Below, one piece after another: positions 27,195 to 37,715 of a DNA stretch of 64,000 nt. The first letter of the stretch is position 1, and each line of letters opens with the position of its first letter. The position numbers and the translations under genes were made by a program. A model generated the notes under the pieces. That model saw only the letters and a list, made by a program, of their open reading frames with translations, ran no database searches and was not told where the DNA came from. Source of the stretch: Pantoea rodasii (lineage in GTDB: Bacteria; Pseudomonadota; Gammaproteobacteria; Enterobacterales; Enterobacteriaceae). The stretch spans positions 1 to 64,000 of the forward strand of contig NZ_MLFP01000002.1 in assembly GCF_002095465.1 (NCBI RefSeq), read 5' to 3'.

Positions 27195-27215
27195 GCCGCG
27201 TCAGAGAGACGCGGC
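27195..27215 (-). terminator. Terminator of yafV
   Basis: Stem GCCGCGTC / GACGCGGC with a 5-nt loop, followed on the minus strand by TTTATC, eight bases after the yafV stop codon. Confidence 0.7.
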
Positions 27216-27222
27216 AAGACAT

Positions 27223-27993
27223 TTACTTCAATGTATACCCATCGGCATCGCGCCACGCCGGGAAGCGTTCGCGGTAGGCTTGCAGATCGTCCAGCGACAA
27301 CTCTGCGTCCAGACGAGTGCGGGCGAAAGGTTCGCCTGCGGCCAGAATCTCGCCCAGTGGCGAAATGATCCGGCTATCACCGCTGTATTGATGGCTGTTG
27401 CCGTCGCTGCCGACGCGGTTGCAACCCGCAACGTAGGCCTGATTTTCAATGGCACGCGCTAATAGTAAAGACTGCCAATGCAGCGCACGTGGCGCGGGCC
27501 AGTTGGCGACGTACAGCGCCAGATCGTAATCATTGTGATTGCGGGAGAACACCGGGAAACGCAGGTCGTAGCAAATCTGCGGCAGAATGCGCCAGCCACG
27601 CCAGGTAAACACTTCGCGCGTGTCACCCGCGACATAATGCTCATGCTCATTGGCCATGCGGAACAGATGGCGTTTGTCATACTGATGCACGGTGCCATTC
27701 GGCTCCACCAGCAGAAAACGGTTCACGGCGCCTTTTTCGGTTTGAATCGCCGCGCTGCCGCCCACTAACGCATTGCTGGTTTTGGCATGGCCGTGCAGCC
27801 AATCGATCACCTGCTGCTGCGGCAGCGAACTCTCCGCCGCTTCCATGGCAAAACCCGTGGTGAACATTTCAGGCAGCAGAATCAGATCGCGGCCTTCAAT
27901 GCCTTTCAATACGCCGTCAAAGTGTCGCAGATTGGCTTCACCATCCATCCAGCTCAGGGTTTCTTGCAGAACGGTAATTTTCAAAGCTGACAT
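27223..27993 (-). CDS. yafV: Omega-amidase YafV (nitrilase superfamily)
   Basis: Carbon-nitrogen hydrolase of 256 residues, Nit2/omega-amidase type, expected to hydrolyse 2-oxoglutaramate and 2-oxosuccinamate. The catalytic triad is Glu42 (LLPEMFTTGF), Lys107 (YDKRHLF) and Cys141 (PQICYDLRFPVF). Start 27993 is the conserved one; in-frame codons upstream belong to mtnE DNA. It overlaps the 3' end of mtnE by 13 bases. The pairing makes sense: a glutamine-using transaminase makes 2-oxoglutaramate from glutamine when it aminates the methionine keto acid, and the omega-amidase removes it. Confidence 0.92.
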   Translation of the reverse strand: MSALKITVLQETLSWMDGEANLRHFDGVLKGIEGRDLILLPEMFTTGFAMEAAESSLPQQQVIDWLHGHAKTSNALVGGSAAIQTEKGAVNRFLLVEPNGTVHQYDKRHLFRMANEHEHYVAGDTREVFTWRGWRILPQICYDLRFPVFSRNHNDYDLALYVANWPAPRALHWQSLLLARAIENQAYVAGCNRVGSDGNSHQYSGDSRIISPLGEILAAGEPFARTRLDAELSLDDLQAYRERFPAWRDADGYTLK

Positions 27994-29141
27994 AAGCGCT
28001 CCGCAGCGGCGATAAGCGTCGCTTCCTGTTTGGCAAAGCACAGGCGAATCAGCTTGTGCGGGAACGGATCGGCGCAGAACACCGACAGCGGAATCGCCGC
28101 CACGCCGACTTCTTTGGTCAGCCACTGGCAGAAACTCACGTCATCCAGATCGGAAATGGCGCTGTAATCCAGCAGCACGAAATAGGTGCCTTCGCACGGC
28201 AGGACCTTGAAGCGACTGCCTGACAAGGCTTCCACCAGGCAATCACGGCGTGCGCGGTAAAATGCTGGCAAATCACGATAGTGTTCCGGCTCCTGACGCA
28301 GCATATCGGCAATCGCTAACTGCGCCGGGGTATTCACCGAGAAGGTAAGATATTGATGCACCTTGCGGATTTCCGCGCTGATCGCTGCAGGCGCGATGCA
28401 GTAGCCGACCTTCCAGCCGGTCATATGGAACGTTTTACCGAATGATGAAACGGCAATCGCGCGCTGGCGCAGCTCAGCATGCGCCAACACGCTGGCATGG
28501 CCTTCTTCATCAAAGCAGATGTGCTCGTAGACTTCATCGCTCAGCACATAAATTTCCTGCTCGGCGATGGCCTGCCACAGCTCGGCATAATCGCTCTTAC
28601 GCCACACGGTAGCGGAAGGATTGTGCGGGGTGTTCAGGATCACTAAACGGGTTTTCGCGCTCAGCAGGCTGCGGAATTCGCTCCAGTCCACGCGAAATCC
28701 CGGTGGCTGTAATGCAATACGTTTCAGCACGCCACCAGCCAGTTGCACCGCCGGTGCGTAACTGTCATAGCTAGGATCGAAACAGATCACTTCATCGCCC
28801 GGACGCACCAGCGCGGTGATAGCGGCATACAGCGCTTCAGTCGCGCCTGCGGTGACGGTGATATCACTGTTTACATCGGGTTTGTGCCCATACAGCTCGA
28901 CGGTTTTATCGGCAATCGCTTCGCGCAGTGGTAACACACCGGTCATTGGCGCATATTGGTTTGCGCCCTGGCTAACATGATAAGCCAGACGATCCTGTAA
29001 ATAACGCGGGCCGTCAAAATCCGGAAAACCCTGTGAAAGGTTGATGGCGTTGTGCTGCGCGGCAAGGGCGCTCATTTGCGTAAAAATCGTGGTGCCGAGC
29101 GCCGGTAGCTTGCTCTCGGGGATCAGGTTGTGCTGCGTCAT
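27981..29141 (-). CDS. mtnE: Methionine aminotransferase (YbdL/MtnE type)
   Basis: PLP-dependent class I aminotransferase of 386 residues, expected to aminate 4-methylthio-2-oxobutyrate to methionine, the last step of methylthioadenosine salvage. Visible motifs are NLSQGFPDFDGP, TAGATEALYAAI, NTPHNPSATVW, LSDEVYEHICFD and the PLP lysine in SSFGKTFHMTGWK. It corresponds to E. coli YbdL. A MetJ-like operator lies in the 132-bp gap to the divergent mtnB gene. Confidence 0.92.
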   Translation of the reverse strand: MTQHNLIPESKLPALGTTIFTQMSALAAQHNAINLSQGFPDFDGPRYLQDRLAYHVSQGANQYAPMTGVLPLREAIADKTVELYGHKPDVNSDITVTAGATEALYAAITALVRPGDEVICFDPSYDSYAPAVQLAGGVLKRIALQPPGFRVDWSEFRSLLSAKTRLVILNTPHNPSATVWRKSDYAELWQAIAEQEIYVLSDEVYEHICFDEEGHASVLAHAELRQRAIAVSSFGKTFHMTGWKVGYCIAPAAISAEIRKVHQYLTFSVNTPAQLAIADMLRQEPEHYRDLPAFYRARRDCLVEALSGSRFKVLPCEGTYFVLLDYSAISDLDDVSFCQWLTKEVGVAAIPLSVFCADPFPHKLIRLCFAKQEATLIAAAERLCQL

Positions 29142-29227
29142 TATTAGATGGCCTTAAGCGCGAATGTCGATGCGGAGAAACCCTGTGTTGCTGCCACTCT
29201 ACACAGGATGCTAATATTTGGCAATCG

Positions 29228-29251
29228 AGACGCTTAGACGTCTAAAACTAA
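29228..29251. promoter_or_regulatory. MetJ operator (tandem met boxes) between mtnE and mtnB
   Basis: Adjacent 8-mers AGACGCTT (29228-29235) and AGACGTCT (29236-29243) match the met box AGACGTCT in 6 and 8 of 8 positions, followed by a weak third unit AAAACTAA. Tandem met boxes bind MetJ with S-adenosylmethionine. The site lies between divergent salvage genes and can control both. Confidence 0.85.
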
Positions 29252-29273
29252 CCTGCGGAGCTTCACCCTCACT

Positions 29274-29888
29274 ATGACGGATTTTCTCCCACTGGAACAT
29301 TTAGTGGCCGCGTGTCACTGGATTGGCGCGAAAGGCTGGGCACCGGCCACCGGCGGCAACATGTCGGTGCGTCAGGACGCCGAGTATTGTCTGCTGAGCG
29401 CATCGGGCAAAGATAAAGGCAGCCTGACGCGTGATGATTTCATACAGGTTGAAATTGCCACCAACAGCGTACCTTCCGGGCGTAAACCCTCGGCGGAAAC
29501 CGGGCTGCATACTTTGATTTATCGCCTGTTTCCGCAGGCTGGCGCCGTGCTGCATACGCACACGGTGAACTCCACCGTGCTGTCGCGAGTGGAAAAAGGG
29601 CATGCGCTGTTACTGAGCGGTTATGAAATGCAGAAAACCCTCGCCGGACAGGACACGCATCTGAATACCATCGCCATTCCCCTGTTTGATAACGATCAGG
29701 ACATTGATGCGCTGGCGCAACGTATTGAAACCTTCGCGGCGGACGCACCGATGCAATATGCCTTCCTGCTGCGCGGACATGGCTTGACCTGTTGGGGTAA
29801 AGACGTCAACGAAGCGCGTCGCCATTTGGAAGGTCTGGAATTCCTGTTTGAATGTGAACTGCAACGTCGATTGCTGGAGACGAAATGA
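29274..29888 (+). CDS. mtnB: Methylthioribulose-1-phosphate dehydratase
   Basis: Class II aldolase-fold zinc enzyme of 204 residues that dehydrates 5-methylthioribulose-1-phosphate. Zinc ligands His94 and His96 lie in [15 protein letters not shown], and a third His in [12 protein letters not shown]. The motif GNMSVR is the usual phosphate-binding loop. It overlaps mtnC by four bases (ATGA). Confidence 0.95.
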   Translation: MTDFLPLEHLVAACHWIGAKGWAPATGGNMSVRQDAEYCLLSASGKDKGSLTRDDFIQVEIATNSVPSGRKPSAETGLHTLIYRLFPQAGAVLHTHTVNSTVLSRVEKGHALLLSGYEMQKTLAGQDTHLNTIAIPLFDNDQDIDALAQRIETFAADAPMQYAFLLRGHGLTCWGKDVNEARRHLEGLEFLFECELQRRLLETK

Positions 29889-30568
29889 TTCGCGCGATTG
29901 TTACCGATATTGAAGGCACCACCAGTGATATTCAGTTTGTGCACAACGTCCTGTTCCCTTATGCACGTCAGCATCTGGCGGCATTTGTGCGTGAAAACCA
30001 AGCGGATGAGAAGGTCATTGCGGCGCTGAACGCCGTGCGTGAAGAATCAGCGGCGCCACAGGCATCACTGGATGAGGTGATCGCCACGCTGATTGGTTAC
30101 ATCGATGAGGATCGCAAATCACCGGGCCTGAAAGCGTTGCAGGGGATGATCTGGCGTGCCGGTTACGTTGAAGGCCAGTTCACCGGTCACCTCTATCCGG
30201 ATGTGCTGCCCGCTTTTGAGCGCTGGCAGCAGCAGGGCATCGCGCTGTATGTATATTCCTCGGGTTCTGTGCCTGCGCAGAAACTGTTATTTGGCTACAG
30301 CGATGAAGGTGATTTAACCTCGCTGTTTAGCGGCTATTTTGATACCGCCGTCGGTGCCAAGCGTGAAACCCAGTCGTATCACAACATCGCCGAACAGATT
30401 GGCCTGGCGCCTTCATCGCTACTGTTCCTGTCTGATATTCATCAGGAACTGGACGCCGCGACGGAAGCCGGCTGGCACACATTGCAGTTAATTCGTGGCG
30501 AGGCCGATAACGCCAGTCGCCATCATCAGGTAAACGATTTTTCGCAGATTAATCCGGAGTCGATTTAA
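29885..30568 (+). CDS. mtnC: Enolase-phosphatase E1
   Basis: HAD-superfamily bifunctional enzyme of 227 residues: enolises 2,3-diketo-5-methylthiopentyl-1-phosphate and removes its phosphate to give the acireductone. The HAD motif I is [11 protein letters not shown] with Asp8 and Glu10, typical of E1, with motif II YSSGS and motif [15 protein letters not shown]. It follows mtnB with overlap and precedes mtnD by one base. Confidence 0.95.
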   Translation: MIRAIVTDIEGTTSDIQFVHNVLFPYARQHLAAFVRENQADEKVIAALNAVREESAAPQASLDEVIATLIGYIDEDRKSPGLKALQGMIWRAGYVEGQFTGHLYPDVLPAFERWQQQGIALYVYSSGSVPAQKLLFGYSDEGDLTSLFSGYFDTAVGAKRETQSYHNIAEQIGLAPSSLLFLSDIHQELDAATEAGWHTLQLIRGEADNASRHHQVNDFSQINPESI

Positions 30569-30569
30569 C

Positions 30570-31112
30570 ATGAGTGCACTGACTATTTTTAGCGATACCG
30601 AATCCAGCCAGCCGGTGTGGCACAGTACCGATGCCGAGGCAATTCGTGAGCGTCTGAATGCCAAAAACGTCCGCTTCGAACGCTGGGAAGCCGATCGCGA
30701 TCTGGGAAAAGATCCTGACGCGGATACGGTGATCAAAGCCTATCAGCACGCCATTGATCGTCTGGTGGCAGAGAAGGGCTATCAGAGCTGGGATGTGCTG
30801 AGCATGCGGGCCGATAACCCGAACAAAGCGACGCTGCGTGAAAAATTCCTCAACGAGCATACGCACAGCGAAGATGAAGTGCGTTTCTTCGTCGAAGGTT
30901 CTGGCCTGTTCTGCCTGCATATTGGCAACGAGGTGTACCAGATTCTGTGCGAGAAGAACGATCTGATTTCAGTGCCTGAAGGCACGGCGCACTGGTTTGA
31001 TATGGGTTCTGAACCGCACTTCACCGCGATTCGTATTTTCGATAATCAGGAAGGCTGGGTCGCTAACTTTACGGGCGACAAGATTGCGGATGCCTATCCC
31101 CGTCTGGCGTGA
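30570..31112 (+). CDS. mtnD: Acireductone dioxygenase
   Basis: Cupin metalloenzyme of 180 residues. With iron it makes the keto acid of methionine and formate; with nickel it gives methylthiopropionate and CO. Metal ligands are His97, His99 and Glu103 ([11 protein letters not shown]) and His141 (PEGTAHWFD), the same set as in the Klebsiella enzyme with a shift of one. It is the last gene of the mtnBCD operon. Confidence 0.96.
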   Translation: MSALTIFSDTESSQPVWHSTDAEAIRERLNAKNVRFERWEADRDLGKDPDADTVIKAYQHAIDRLVAEKGYQSWDVLSMRADNPNKATLREKFLNEHTHSEDEVRFFVEGSGLFCLHIGNEVYQILCEKNDLISVPEGTAHWFDMGSEPHFTAIRIFDNQEGWVANFTGDKIADAYPRLA

Positions 31113-31118
31113 CGAAAA

Positions 31119-31182
31119 GTGCGTTTAACGCGCGCACGGTAAAATGAGATAAGCCATTTAAGGGTCGCCATTGATGGCGACC
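31119..31182. repeat. Paired intergenic palindromes between mtnD and mtnA
   Basis: A degenerate GTGCG...CGCAC repeat (31119-31137), then 26 bases later GGTCGCCAT-TG-ATGGCGACC (31164-31182; 9-bp perfect stem). These are the same two palindrome types found near 16.5 and 23.9 kb. The second may also act as the end of both convergent transcripts. Confidence 0.6.
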
Positions 31183-31200
31183 TTGTCATTCATGGCGCGT

Positions 31201-32220
31201 TTAAGGCTGGAAAATCCCTTCCTTAACCTGTTCAGGCGTCACCACGCCGGTATCCAACACCCAGCCGCTGATCAAGGCGGCAGGCGTGACATCAAACGCC
31301 GGGTTATAGACCGCTGCATTCTCCGGTGCCCACTGCACGCTACCAAAACTGCCTGACACGCCGGTCACTTCGCTGGCGGCACGCTGCTCAATCGGAATCG
31401 CATCGCCGTTCGGGCAGAGGCGATCCAGCGTGGTGTGCGGCGCAGCGACATAGAACGGAATACCGTGATAATGCGCCAGCACCGCCAGGCTATAGGTGCC
31501 AATTTTGTTGGCGACATCGCCATTGGCGGCAATTCGATCCGCGCCGACCCAAATCGCATCGACCACGCCGCGCGCCATCAAACTCGCGGCCATCGAGTCA
31601 GTGATCAGTTGATAAGGAATGTTCAGCTCGCCCAGTTCCCACGCGGTTAAGCGACCGCCCTGCAACAGCGGACGCGTTTCATCCACCCAAACGTTTTTCA
31701 CTAAACCTTGCTGATGGGCATGCGCAATCACCCCTAGCGCCGTACCGACACCTGCGGTGGCGAGGCCGCCGGTATTGCAGTGCGTCAGCAGCTGGCTGCC
31801 GGGCTTGACCAGCGCCGTACCGGCACGGGCAATGTTGTCACACAACAACTTATCTTCCGCCACCAGACGCAACGCTTCGACGCTCAGGGCGCTAACGTGG
31901 TCACTCTCCGCCAGCGCAATCTTCATGCGATCCAGATTGTTCATCAGATTGACGGCAGTAGGGCGCGACGCACGCAACACCTCCAGCGCCTCCGCCAATT
32001 CCGCGCGGTTCACACCTTGCTCGCCCAGCAGCGCCAGCAGCAAGCTGGCTGATAGGCCAATCAGCGGGGCTCCACGTACACGCAGCGCATGGATATGATC
32101 GACCAGCTGCGCCACAGTGTGCGCAGGCAGCCAGTTTTGTTGTTGTGGTAGTGCTTGCTGGTCGAGGATCCACAGTTGGTTATCGCGGACCTCAAGGCTG
32201 GTGGTACGAAGTGTTTGCAT
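31201..32220 (-). CDS. mtnA: Methylthioribose-1-phosphate isomerase
   Basis: Aldose-ketose isomerase of 339 residues in the eIF2B-alpha-like family, converting 5-methylthioribose-1-phosphate to the ribulose form. The catalytic Cys148 ([12 protein letters not shown]) and Asp228 ([19 protein letters not shown]) are present, as is [11 protein letters not shown]. It is divergent from mtnK with 105 bp between starts and shares its operator region. Confidence 0.95.
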   Translation of the reverse strand: MQTLRTTSLEVRDNQLWILDQQALPQQQNWLPAHTVAQLVDHIHALRVRGAPLIGLSASLLLALLGEQGVNRAELAEALEVLRASRPTAVNLMNNLDRMKIALAESDHVSALSVEALRLVAEDKLLCDNIARAGTALVKPGSQLLTHCNTGGLATAGVGTALGVIAHAHQQGLVKNVWVDETRPLLQGGRLTAWELGELNIPYQLITDSMAASLMARGVVDAIWVGADRIAANGDVANKIGTYSLAVLAHYHGIPFYVAAPHTTLDRLCPNGDAIPIEQRAASEVTGVSGSFGSVQWAPENAAVYNPAFDVTPAALISGWVLDTGVVTPEQVKEGIFQP

Positions 32221-32272
32221 GGTGTGAAATCCCTGTTGCGTTAATAGCGGCTATTGTGCCAACATGCGTGAC

Positions 32273-32296
32273 GGATGTATAGACGTCCAAACGGCT
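32273..32296. promoter_or_regulatory. MetJ operator (tandem met boxes) between mtnA and mtnK
   Basis: Three adjacent 8-mers, GGATGTAT, AGACGTCC and AAACGGCT, match AGACGTCT in 5, 7 and 6 of 8 positions. The array ends 29 bp before the mtnK start and lies between divergent mtnA and mtnK. Confidence 0.8.
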
Positions 32297-32325
32297 TATT
32301 ACTATCGAATGTCGAGGAACAGGCA

Positions 32326-33525
32326 ATGTCGCAATACCGTACCTTCACCGCTGCTGATGCGGTGGAATATGCTAAAAAATTTGGCGGTGTGGACGATCCG
32401 TCAGCGCTGGTGAGCGCAGAGGAGATCGGCGATGGCAATCTCAACCTGGTCTTTAAGATTTTTGATAACCAAGGCCAGAGCCGCGTAGTGGTGAAACAGG
32501 CGCTGCCATACGTACGTTGCGTGGGTGAATCCTGGCCGTTAACGCTGGATCGCGCGCGCCTTGAAGCGCAGACCCTGGTCGAACATTACAAACACTGTCC
32601 GGAACATACGGTTAACGTCACGCATTACGATGCCGAACTGGCGGTGATGGTGATGGAAGATCTCTCCAGCCAGCGTATCTGGCGCGGTGAACTGGTAAAG
32701 GGTGCTTATTATCCAGAAGCGGGCCGCCAGTTAGGTGAGTATCTGGCGCAGACGTTGTTCCATACCTCTGATTTCTTCCTGCACCCGCATAAGAAAAAAG
32801 CGGAAGTGGCGCGTTTCATCAACCCGGAAATGTGCGAAATCACCGAAGACCTGTTCTTCAACGATCCGTTTATCGATCACGAGCGTAATAAATACCCGGC
32901 AGCGCTGGAGTCGCTGGTGGTGAGTCTGCGCACCGACAACACATTAAAAATCGCCGTGGCCGGGCTGAAACATCGTTTCTTTGCGGATGCTGAAGCGTTG
33001 CTGCACGGCGATGTGCACAGCGGTTCCATCTTCGTGGCTGATGGCAGCCTGAAAGTGATCGATGCCGAGTTCGGTTACTTCGGCCCGATGGGCTTTGATA
33101 TCGGCAGTGCGATCGGCAATCTGCTGATCAACTACTGCTGCCTGCCGGGCCTGCTGGCCCCGCGTGAAGCGGCAGAAGGGCGTGAGCGTCGTCTGAGCGA
33201 CGTACATGAAGTGTGGAGCCAATTCTCCAGCCGCTTCCTGGAACTGGCTCATGCCAGGACGTCCGATGTGGCGCTGGCCTATCCGGGCTATGCGGAAGCC
33301 TTCCTGCGTAAAGTGTGGAGTGACACCATTGGCTACTGTGGAACCGAGTTGATTCGCCGTACGGTGGGCATGTCACACGTGGCAGATTTCAAACAGATTG
33401 CTGATGATACGATGCGTACCGAATGTATCCGTAACTGCATCACGCTAGGTCGCACGCTGATTCTGGCATCGGACCATATTGCGGATGTGGATGCACTGAT
33501 CGCGCGGATTCGTCAGGCGGGTTGA
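32326..33525 (+). CDS. mtnK: 5-methylthioribose kinase
   Basis: Cytosolic kinase of 399 residues, the usual MtnK length, which phosphorylates 5-methylthioribose at carbon 1. It has an aminoglycoside-phosphotransferase-like fold: [11 protein letters not shown] (nucleotide loop), [16 protein letters not shown] (hinge), [10 protein letters not shown] (catalytic loop) and [17 protein letters not shown] (the DxE metal motif that replaces DFG). Start 32326 follows GAGGAACAGG; an ATG 17 codons upstream lies within the met-box array and is rejected. Confidence 0.96.
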   Translation: MSQYRTFTAADAVEYAKKFGGVDDPSALVSAEEIGDGNLNLVFKIFDNQGQSRVVVKQALPYVRCVGESWPLTLDRARLEAQTLVEHYKHCPEHTVNVTHYDAELAVMVMEDLSSQRIWRGELVKGAYYPEAGRQLGEYLAQTLFHTSDFFLHPHKKKAEVARFINPEMCEITEDLFFNDPFIDHERNKYPAALESLVVSLRTDNTLKIAVAGLKHRFFADAEALLHGDVHSGSIFVADGSLKVIDAEFGYFGPMGFDIGSAIGNLLINYCCLPGLLAPREAAEGRERRLSDVHEVWSQFSSRFLELAHARTSDVALAYPGYAEAFLRKVWSDTIGYCGTELIRRTVGMSHVADFKQIADDTMRTECIRNCITLGRTLILASDHIADVDALIARIRQAG

Positions 33526-33558
33526 ACCGATCTGTAGCGGCGAAAAATCACATGCCAG

Positions 33559-33578
33559 AGGCGGCCTTGAGGCCGCCT
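33559..33578. repeat. AGGCGGCC-TTGA-GGCCGCCT palindrome
   Basis: Perfect 8-bp stem with a 4-nt loop after mtnK. A shorter relative lies at 17603-17618. No T-tract follows. Confidence 0.55.
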
Positions 33579-33585
33579 GAAACGA

Positions 33586-33613
33586 ATAATGGCGCACCAG
33601 GGCGCGCCATTAT
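33586..33613. terminator. Shared terminator of mtnK and fadE
   Basis: Perfect 10-bp stem ATAATGGCGC / GCGCCATTAT with an 8-nt loop, 18 bp beyond the fadE stop on the minus strand, where TTCGTTTC follows. Partial T-tracts make it plausible for both convergent genes. Confidence 0.6.
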
Positions 33614-33630
33614 AATCCTCTTCGGTACGG

Positions 33631-36075
33631 TTATGCCGCTTCACTGGCACGAGGGCTGCGCTTCTCCTGCGGCTTCGGTGCGGCCAGCGCTTCCGGCGCA
33701 AAGTCATCCACGTTAATCACTTTCAGGCGACTGACTTCTGCGCGCGTCAGCACTTTGGCTTCGCTTTCGTCAATCCAGCCCTCTTTCAACGCACGCTGTG
33801 CCAGAACATCCAGTTGAGTGAACGACAGATGTTTTTTCTGCTGTTTACAGATTCTGTCATGAATCACCTCAGCCGCCATCACATCCTGCAACGCCTGCTC
33901 CAGCTGACCTGCCGGATTGTGCTCACTTGGCGTTAAATACATGCCACGACCCAAACGTGTGCGAGTAGCAGACGGCAGCTGCAGCAGTTTCGCAAGCTGA
34001 TGATCCAGCTTGTCTGATGGTGCCGGGCAGTGTTTGCCACCGGCGAAAATCACCAGGCGCAGTGCACCCGCCACTAAACGATTAGGGAAGTTGCGCAGCA
34101 GATCGTCCATCGCCACTTCAGCCTGATGCAGCGCATCCTGCACACCCCAATGAACCAGCGGCAGATCGGCCACATTACGGCCTTCGTCGTCATAGCGTTT
34201 CAGGGTGGCAGAGGCCAAATACATCTGGCTCAACACATCACCCAGGCGGGCTGATATGCGTTCACGACGCTTCAGGCTGCCGCCCAGCACCGCCATCGAC
34301 ACATCCGACAGCAGCGCAAGGTTAGCGCTCAGGCGGTTCAGTTGCTGATAGTAGCGGCGCGTCACGTCACGAGTAGGCGCTGAGCTGGTCCGGCCGCCGG
34401 TCAGGCCGAGCCACAGGCTGCGCACTTTGTTACTGCCAACATGGCCAATATGGCTGAACAGCGCGCGGTCAAAGGTCACTAAATCGTTGTTCGCAGCGGC
34501 ATTCATCTCTTCCAGCACCCACGGATGACAGCGAATTGCACCCTGGCCAAAGATAATCATGCTGCGGGTCAGAATGTTTGCGCCTTCCACGGTAATCGCT
34601 ATTGGTGCACCCTGATAAGCGCGCGCCAGGAAGTTGTTTTCGCCGAGCATGATGCCTTTGCCGCCCGCGATATCCATTGCATCAATAATCGCGCGCTGGC
34701 CGCGATGGGTGCAGTGGTACTTCACGATGGCCGACAGAACCGCCGGTTTTTCACCAAGCATGATGCCGCTGGTGATCAGCGTAGCCGCCGCATCCATCAC
34801 GTAAGTGTTACCCGCAATACGCGCCAGGGGTTCCTCGATCCCCTCCATCTTGCCAATGGAAACTTTGAACTGACGACGAATATGGGCATAAGCACCGGTG
34901 GCCAGCGCAATGCTTTTCAGGCTGCCGGTCGAGTTGGAAGGCAAGGTGATGCCGCGACCCACTGACAGACACTCCACCAGCATGCGCCAGCCCTGACCGG
35001 CCATGACGGGTCCACCGATGATGAAATCAATCGGCACAAAAATATCTTTGCCGCGCGTTGGGCCGTTCTGGAACGGGACGTTGAGTGGGAAGTGGCGTTG
35101 ACCAATCTCCACGCCCGGCGTTTGTGTGGGTATCAGCGCACAGGTGATGCCCAACTCTTCGGTGTCACCCAGCAGATGATCGGGATCGGAGAGTTTGAAC
35201 GCCAGGCCCAGCACGGTGGCAATCGGTGCCAGCGTAATGTAACGCTTGTTCCAGGTCAGGCGCATCCCCAGCACCTGCTGTCCTTGCCATTCACCCATGC
35301 ACACCACGCCGGTGTCCGGAATGGCACCGGCATCTGAACCGGCTTCCGGGCTGGTCAATGCGAAGCACGGAATTTCATCCCCACGCGCCAGACGCGGCAG
35401 ATAGTGATCTTTCTGTTCGTCAGTGCCGTAATGCTGCAGCAATTCGCCTGGGCCGAGTGAGTTAGGCACGCCTACGGTAATCGCCAGGATGCCGGAGACA
35501 CCGGCCAATTTTTGCAACACGCGCGCCTGAGCATAGGCAGAGAATTCCAGTCCGCCATACTCTTTCTTGATGATCATGGCGAAGAAACGATGCTGCTTGA
35601 GATAAGCCCACAGCTCCGGCGGTAAATCGGCCAGTTCGTGGGTGATCTGGAAATCATTGGCCATTCGACAGGCTTCTTCCACTGGACCTTCAAGGAAGGC
35701 TTGCTCCTCTTCCGTCAAACGCGGCTGCGGATAGCTATGCAGCTTCTGCCAGTCTGGCTTGCCACGGAACAAATCGCCTTCCCACCAGGTTGTACCCGCG
35801 TCGATGGCTTCTTTTTCGGTGCGTGACATCGGCGGCATCACTTTCTGGAAGCTGTGCAACGCCGGTTTGGAGAACATGCTGCGACGCATCGCGGGCAGAT
35901 TGAAAGGCAGCAGTATGATCGCCAGTGGCAGCAACAGCCAGGGCGTCCATAAGCCAGCGGCAGCGATGGCAGCTGTCCACAACAGCAATATCATGCTGCT
36001 CAGCCGCAGTGAGACTTGATGATAAAAGAGGACGCTAATTAAAATCAGCGTCGCGACAATCGAGGCAAGCAACAT
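33631..36075 (-). CDS. fadE: Acyl-CoA dehydrogenase FadE
   Basis: FAD-dependent enzyme of the first step of fatty-acid beta-oxidation. The 814 residues match E. coli FadE exactly. Two N-terminal hydrophobic helices (residues about 1-60) anchor it to the inner membrane. The acyl-CoA dehydrogenase core includes [40 protein letters not shown] and the long C-terminal extension typical of FadE. A FadR-like operator lies 23-40 bp upstream. Confidence 0.97.
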   Translation of the reverse strand: MLLASIVATLILISVLFYHQVSLRLSSMILLLWTAAIAAAGLWTPWLLLPLAIILLPFNLPAMRRSMFSKPALHSFQKVMPPMSRTEKEAIDAGTTWWEGDLFRGKPDWQKLHSYPQPRLTEEEQAFLEGPVEEACRMANDFQITHELADLPPELWAYLKQHRFFAMIIKKEYGGLEFSAYAQARVLQKLAGVSGILAITVGVPNSLGPGELLQHYGTDEQKDHYLPRLARGDEIPCFALTSPEAGSDAGAIPDTGVVCMGEWQGQQVLGMRLTWNKRYITLAPIATVLGLAFKLSDPDHLLGDTEELGITCALIPTQTPGVEIGQRHFPLNVPFQNGPTRGKDIFVPIDFIIGGPVMAGQGWRMLVECLSVGRGITLPSNSTGSLKSIALATGAYAHIRRQFKVSIGKMEGIEEPLARIAGNTYVMDAAATLITSGIMLGEKPAVLSAIVKYHCTHRGQRAIIDAMDIAGGKGIMLGENNFLARAYQGAPIAITVEGANILTRSMIIFGQGAIRCHPWVLEEMNAAANNDLVTFDRALFSHIGHVGSNKVRSLWLGLTGGRTSSAPTRDVTRRYYQQLNRLSANLALLSDVSMAVLGGSLKRRERISARLGDVLSQMYLASATLKRYDDEGRNVADLPLVHWGVQDALHQAEVAMDDLLRNFPNRLVAGALRLVIFAGGKHCPAPSDKLDHQLAKLLQLPSATRTRLGRGMYLTPSEHNPAGQLEQALQDVMAAEVIHDRICKQQKKHLSFTQLDVLAQRALKEGWIDESEAKVLTRAEVSRLKVINVDDFAPEALAAPKPQEKRSPRASEAA

Positions 36076-36097
36076 AATGAACCGCTCCGTAAGTTGT

Positions 36098-36115
36098 AAG
36101 AGGTCTGACCTGTTA
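36098..36115. promoter_or_regulatory. FadR operator upstream of fadE
   Basis: AAGAGGTCTGACCTGTTA contains the core GGTC-N-GACC expected for FadR sites of the type AACTGGTCNGACCTGTT. It starts 23 bp before the fadE start codon. Repression by FadR, relieved by long-chain acyl-CoA, is the known E. coli control. Confidence 0.7.
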
Positions 36116-36318
36116 TGCGTTAAGGTTTAGAGCAGTGGGCGGGTTTTAGCAATCTGTTTACATCGCAATTACAACGGAACTCACAAAATCGCACTCAGTG
36201 GACATCAACAGAGCAATTACGGCTAACCCTGTGCATTTTTCCCCGATGCAGGCGCTTTGCGGCTTTCTCCCATTCCGTTAAACTTGCTGGGCAAATCTTT
36301 CCTCTAAAGGACATCCCT

Positions 36319-36897
36319 ATGTATCAGGACATTATTCGCTCAGAACTTAATGAAGCAGCCGATACGCTCAACAAGTTCCTGAGTGACGAAGCGAACATTC
36401 ATGCGATTCAGCGCGCGGCCGTGCTGCTGGCAGACAGCTTCAAAGCGGGCGGCAAAGTGCTGTCCTGCGGCAACGGTGGCTCTCACTGTGATGCGATGCA
36501 CTTTGCTGAAGAGCTGACGGGTCGCTACCGTGAAAATCGTCCTGGCTACCCGGCGATTGCCATTTCTGATGTCAGCCATCTTTCCTGCGTCAGTAATGAC
36601 TTTGGCTATGATTACGTCTTCTCGCGTTACCTTGAAGCCGTGGGCCGCGAAGGTGATGTGCTGCTGGGTCTGTCGACTTCAGGCAACTCCGCTAACATCA
36701 TCAAAGCCGTGGAAGCCGCACGTGAGAAAGGCATGAAAGTGATCACGCTGACCGGCAAAGATGGCGGTAAAATGGCAGGCACGGCGGATATTGAAATTCG
36801 CGTCCCACACTTTGGCTATGCCGACCGCATTCAGGAGATCCATATTAAAGTGATCCACATCCTGATGCTGCTGGTCGAAAAAGAGATGGTTAAGTAA
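36319..36897 (+). CDS. gmhA: Sedoheptulose-7-phosphate isomerase (phosphoheptose isomerase)
   Basis: First enzyme of ADP-heptose synthesis for the LPS inner core, 192 residues as in E. coli (gmhA/lpcA). The SIS domain shows [39 protein letters not shown] and [11 protein letters not shown] at the C-terminus. The RBS AAGGA precedes the start. It lies between fadE and yafJ as in E. coli. Confidence 0.97.
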   Translation: MYQDIIRSELNEAADTLNKFLSDEANIHAIQRAAVLLADSFKAGGKVLSCGNGGSHCDAMHFAEELTGRYRENRPGYPAIAISDVSHLSCVSNDFGYDYVFSRYLEAVGREGDVLLGLSTSGNSANIIKAVEAAREKGMKVITLTGKDGGKMAGTADIEIRVPHFGYADRIQEIHIKVIHILMLLVEKEMVK

Positions 36898-36906
36898 TGA
36901 CGTGTT

Positions 36907-36926
36907 CCTCCCGTTACGGCGGGAGG
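36907..36926 (+). terminator. Hairpin after gmhA
   Basis: CCTCCCG / CGGGAGG stem of 7 bp with a 6-nt loop, followed by TTCT, 10 bp after the gmhA stop. The weak T-tract may allow read-through into yafJ. Confidence 0.5.
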
Positions 36927-36947
36927 TTCTGACTTAAGGCGGTTGCT

Positions 36948-37715
36948 ATGTGCGAATTGCTCGGGATGAGCGCCAATGTCCCCACGGACATCTGTTTCAG
37001 TTTTACTGGCCTGGTGCAGCGTGGCGGCGGAACCGGGCCGCACAAAGATGGTTGGGGCATTACGTTTTACGAAGGTAAGGGGTGCCGCACCTTCAAAGAT
37101 CCGCAGCCGAGTTACAATTCACCCATTGCGCGATTGGTGCAAGAGTATCCGATCAAATCGCACTCCGTGGTGGCGCATATCCGCCAGGCGAATCGTGGTG
37201 AAGTGTCGCTGGAAAACACCCATCCGTTCACGCGTGAGCTGTGGGGCCGAAACTGGACCTACGCGCACAATGGGCAGTTGAAAGGCTATAAACAGCTGGA
37301 GACCGGCACCTTCCGTCCTGTGGGTGAAACCGACAGTGAGAAAGCATTTTGCTGGATCTTGCATAAATTAGCCGAGCGCTATCCGCGCACGCCGGGTAAC
37401 TGGCCTGCGGTATTCCGCTACATCGCTGAACTGGCCGCCGAGATGCGTGAAAAGGGCGTGTTTAATATGTTGCTGTCGGACGGACGTTATCTGATGGCAT
37501 TCTGTTCCACCAATCTCTACTGGATCACGCGTCGTGCGCCGTTTGGCACCGCGAAGCTGCTCGATCAGGATGTGGAGATTGATTTTATGCAGCAAACCAC
37601 GCCAAAAGATGTCGTGACAGTGATTGCGACACAGCCGCTGACGGGAAATGAAACCTGGCACCGGATAGTGCCAGGCGAATGGGCATTATTTTGCCTGGGT
37701 GAGCGCCAGGAATGA
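36948..37715 (+). CDS. yafJ: Class II glutamine amidotransferase YafJ
   Basis: Ntn-hydrolase of 255 residues, same length as E. coli YafJ. The N-terminal Cys2 ([19 protein letters not shown]) is the expected nucleophile after Met removal, and [19 protein letters not shown] with [18 protein letters not shown] are family hallmarks. The acceptor substrate is unknown. Its last 30 bases overlap the convergent yafK gene. Confidence 0.93.
   Translation: MCELLGMSANVPTDICFSFTGLVQRGGGTGPHKDGWGITFYEGKGCRTFKDPQPSYNSPIARLVQEYPIKSHSVVAHIRQANRGEVSLENTHPFTRELWGRNWTYAHNGQLKGYKQLETGTFRPVGETDSEKAFCWILHKLAERYPRTPGNWPAVFRYIAELAAEMREKGVFNMLLSDGRYLMAFCSTNLYWITRRAPFGTAKLLDQDVEIDFMQQTTPKDVVTVIATQPLTGNETWHRIVPGEWALFCLGERQE

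Noticed and set aside
32221-32325. SAM riboswitch upstream of mtnK
   Set aside because: No conserved riboswitch core was recognised; the tandem met boxes explain regulation better.
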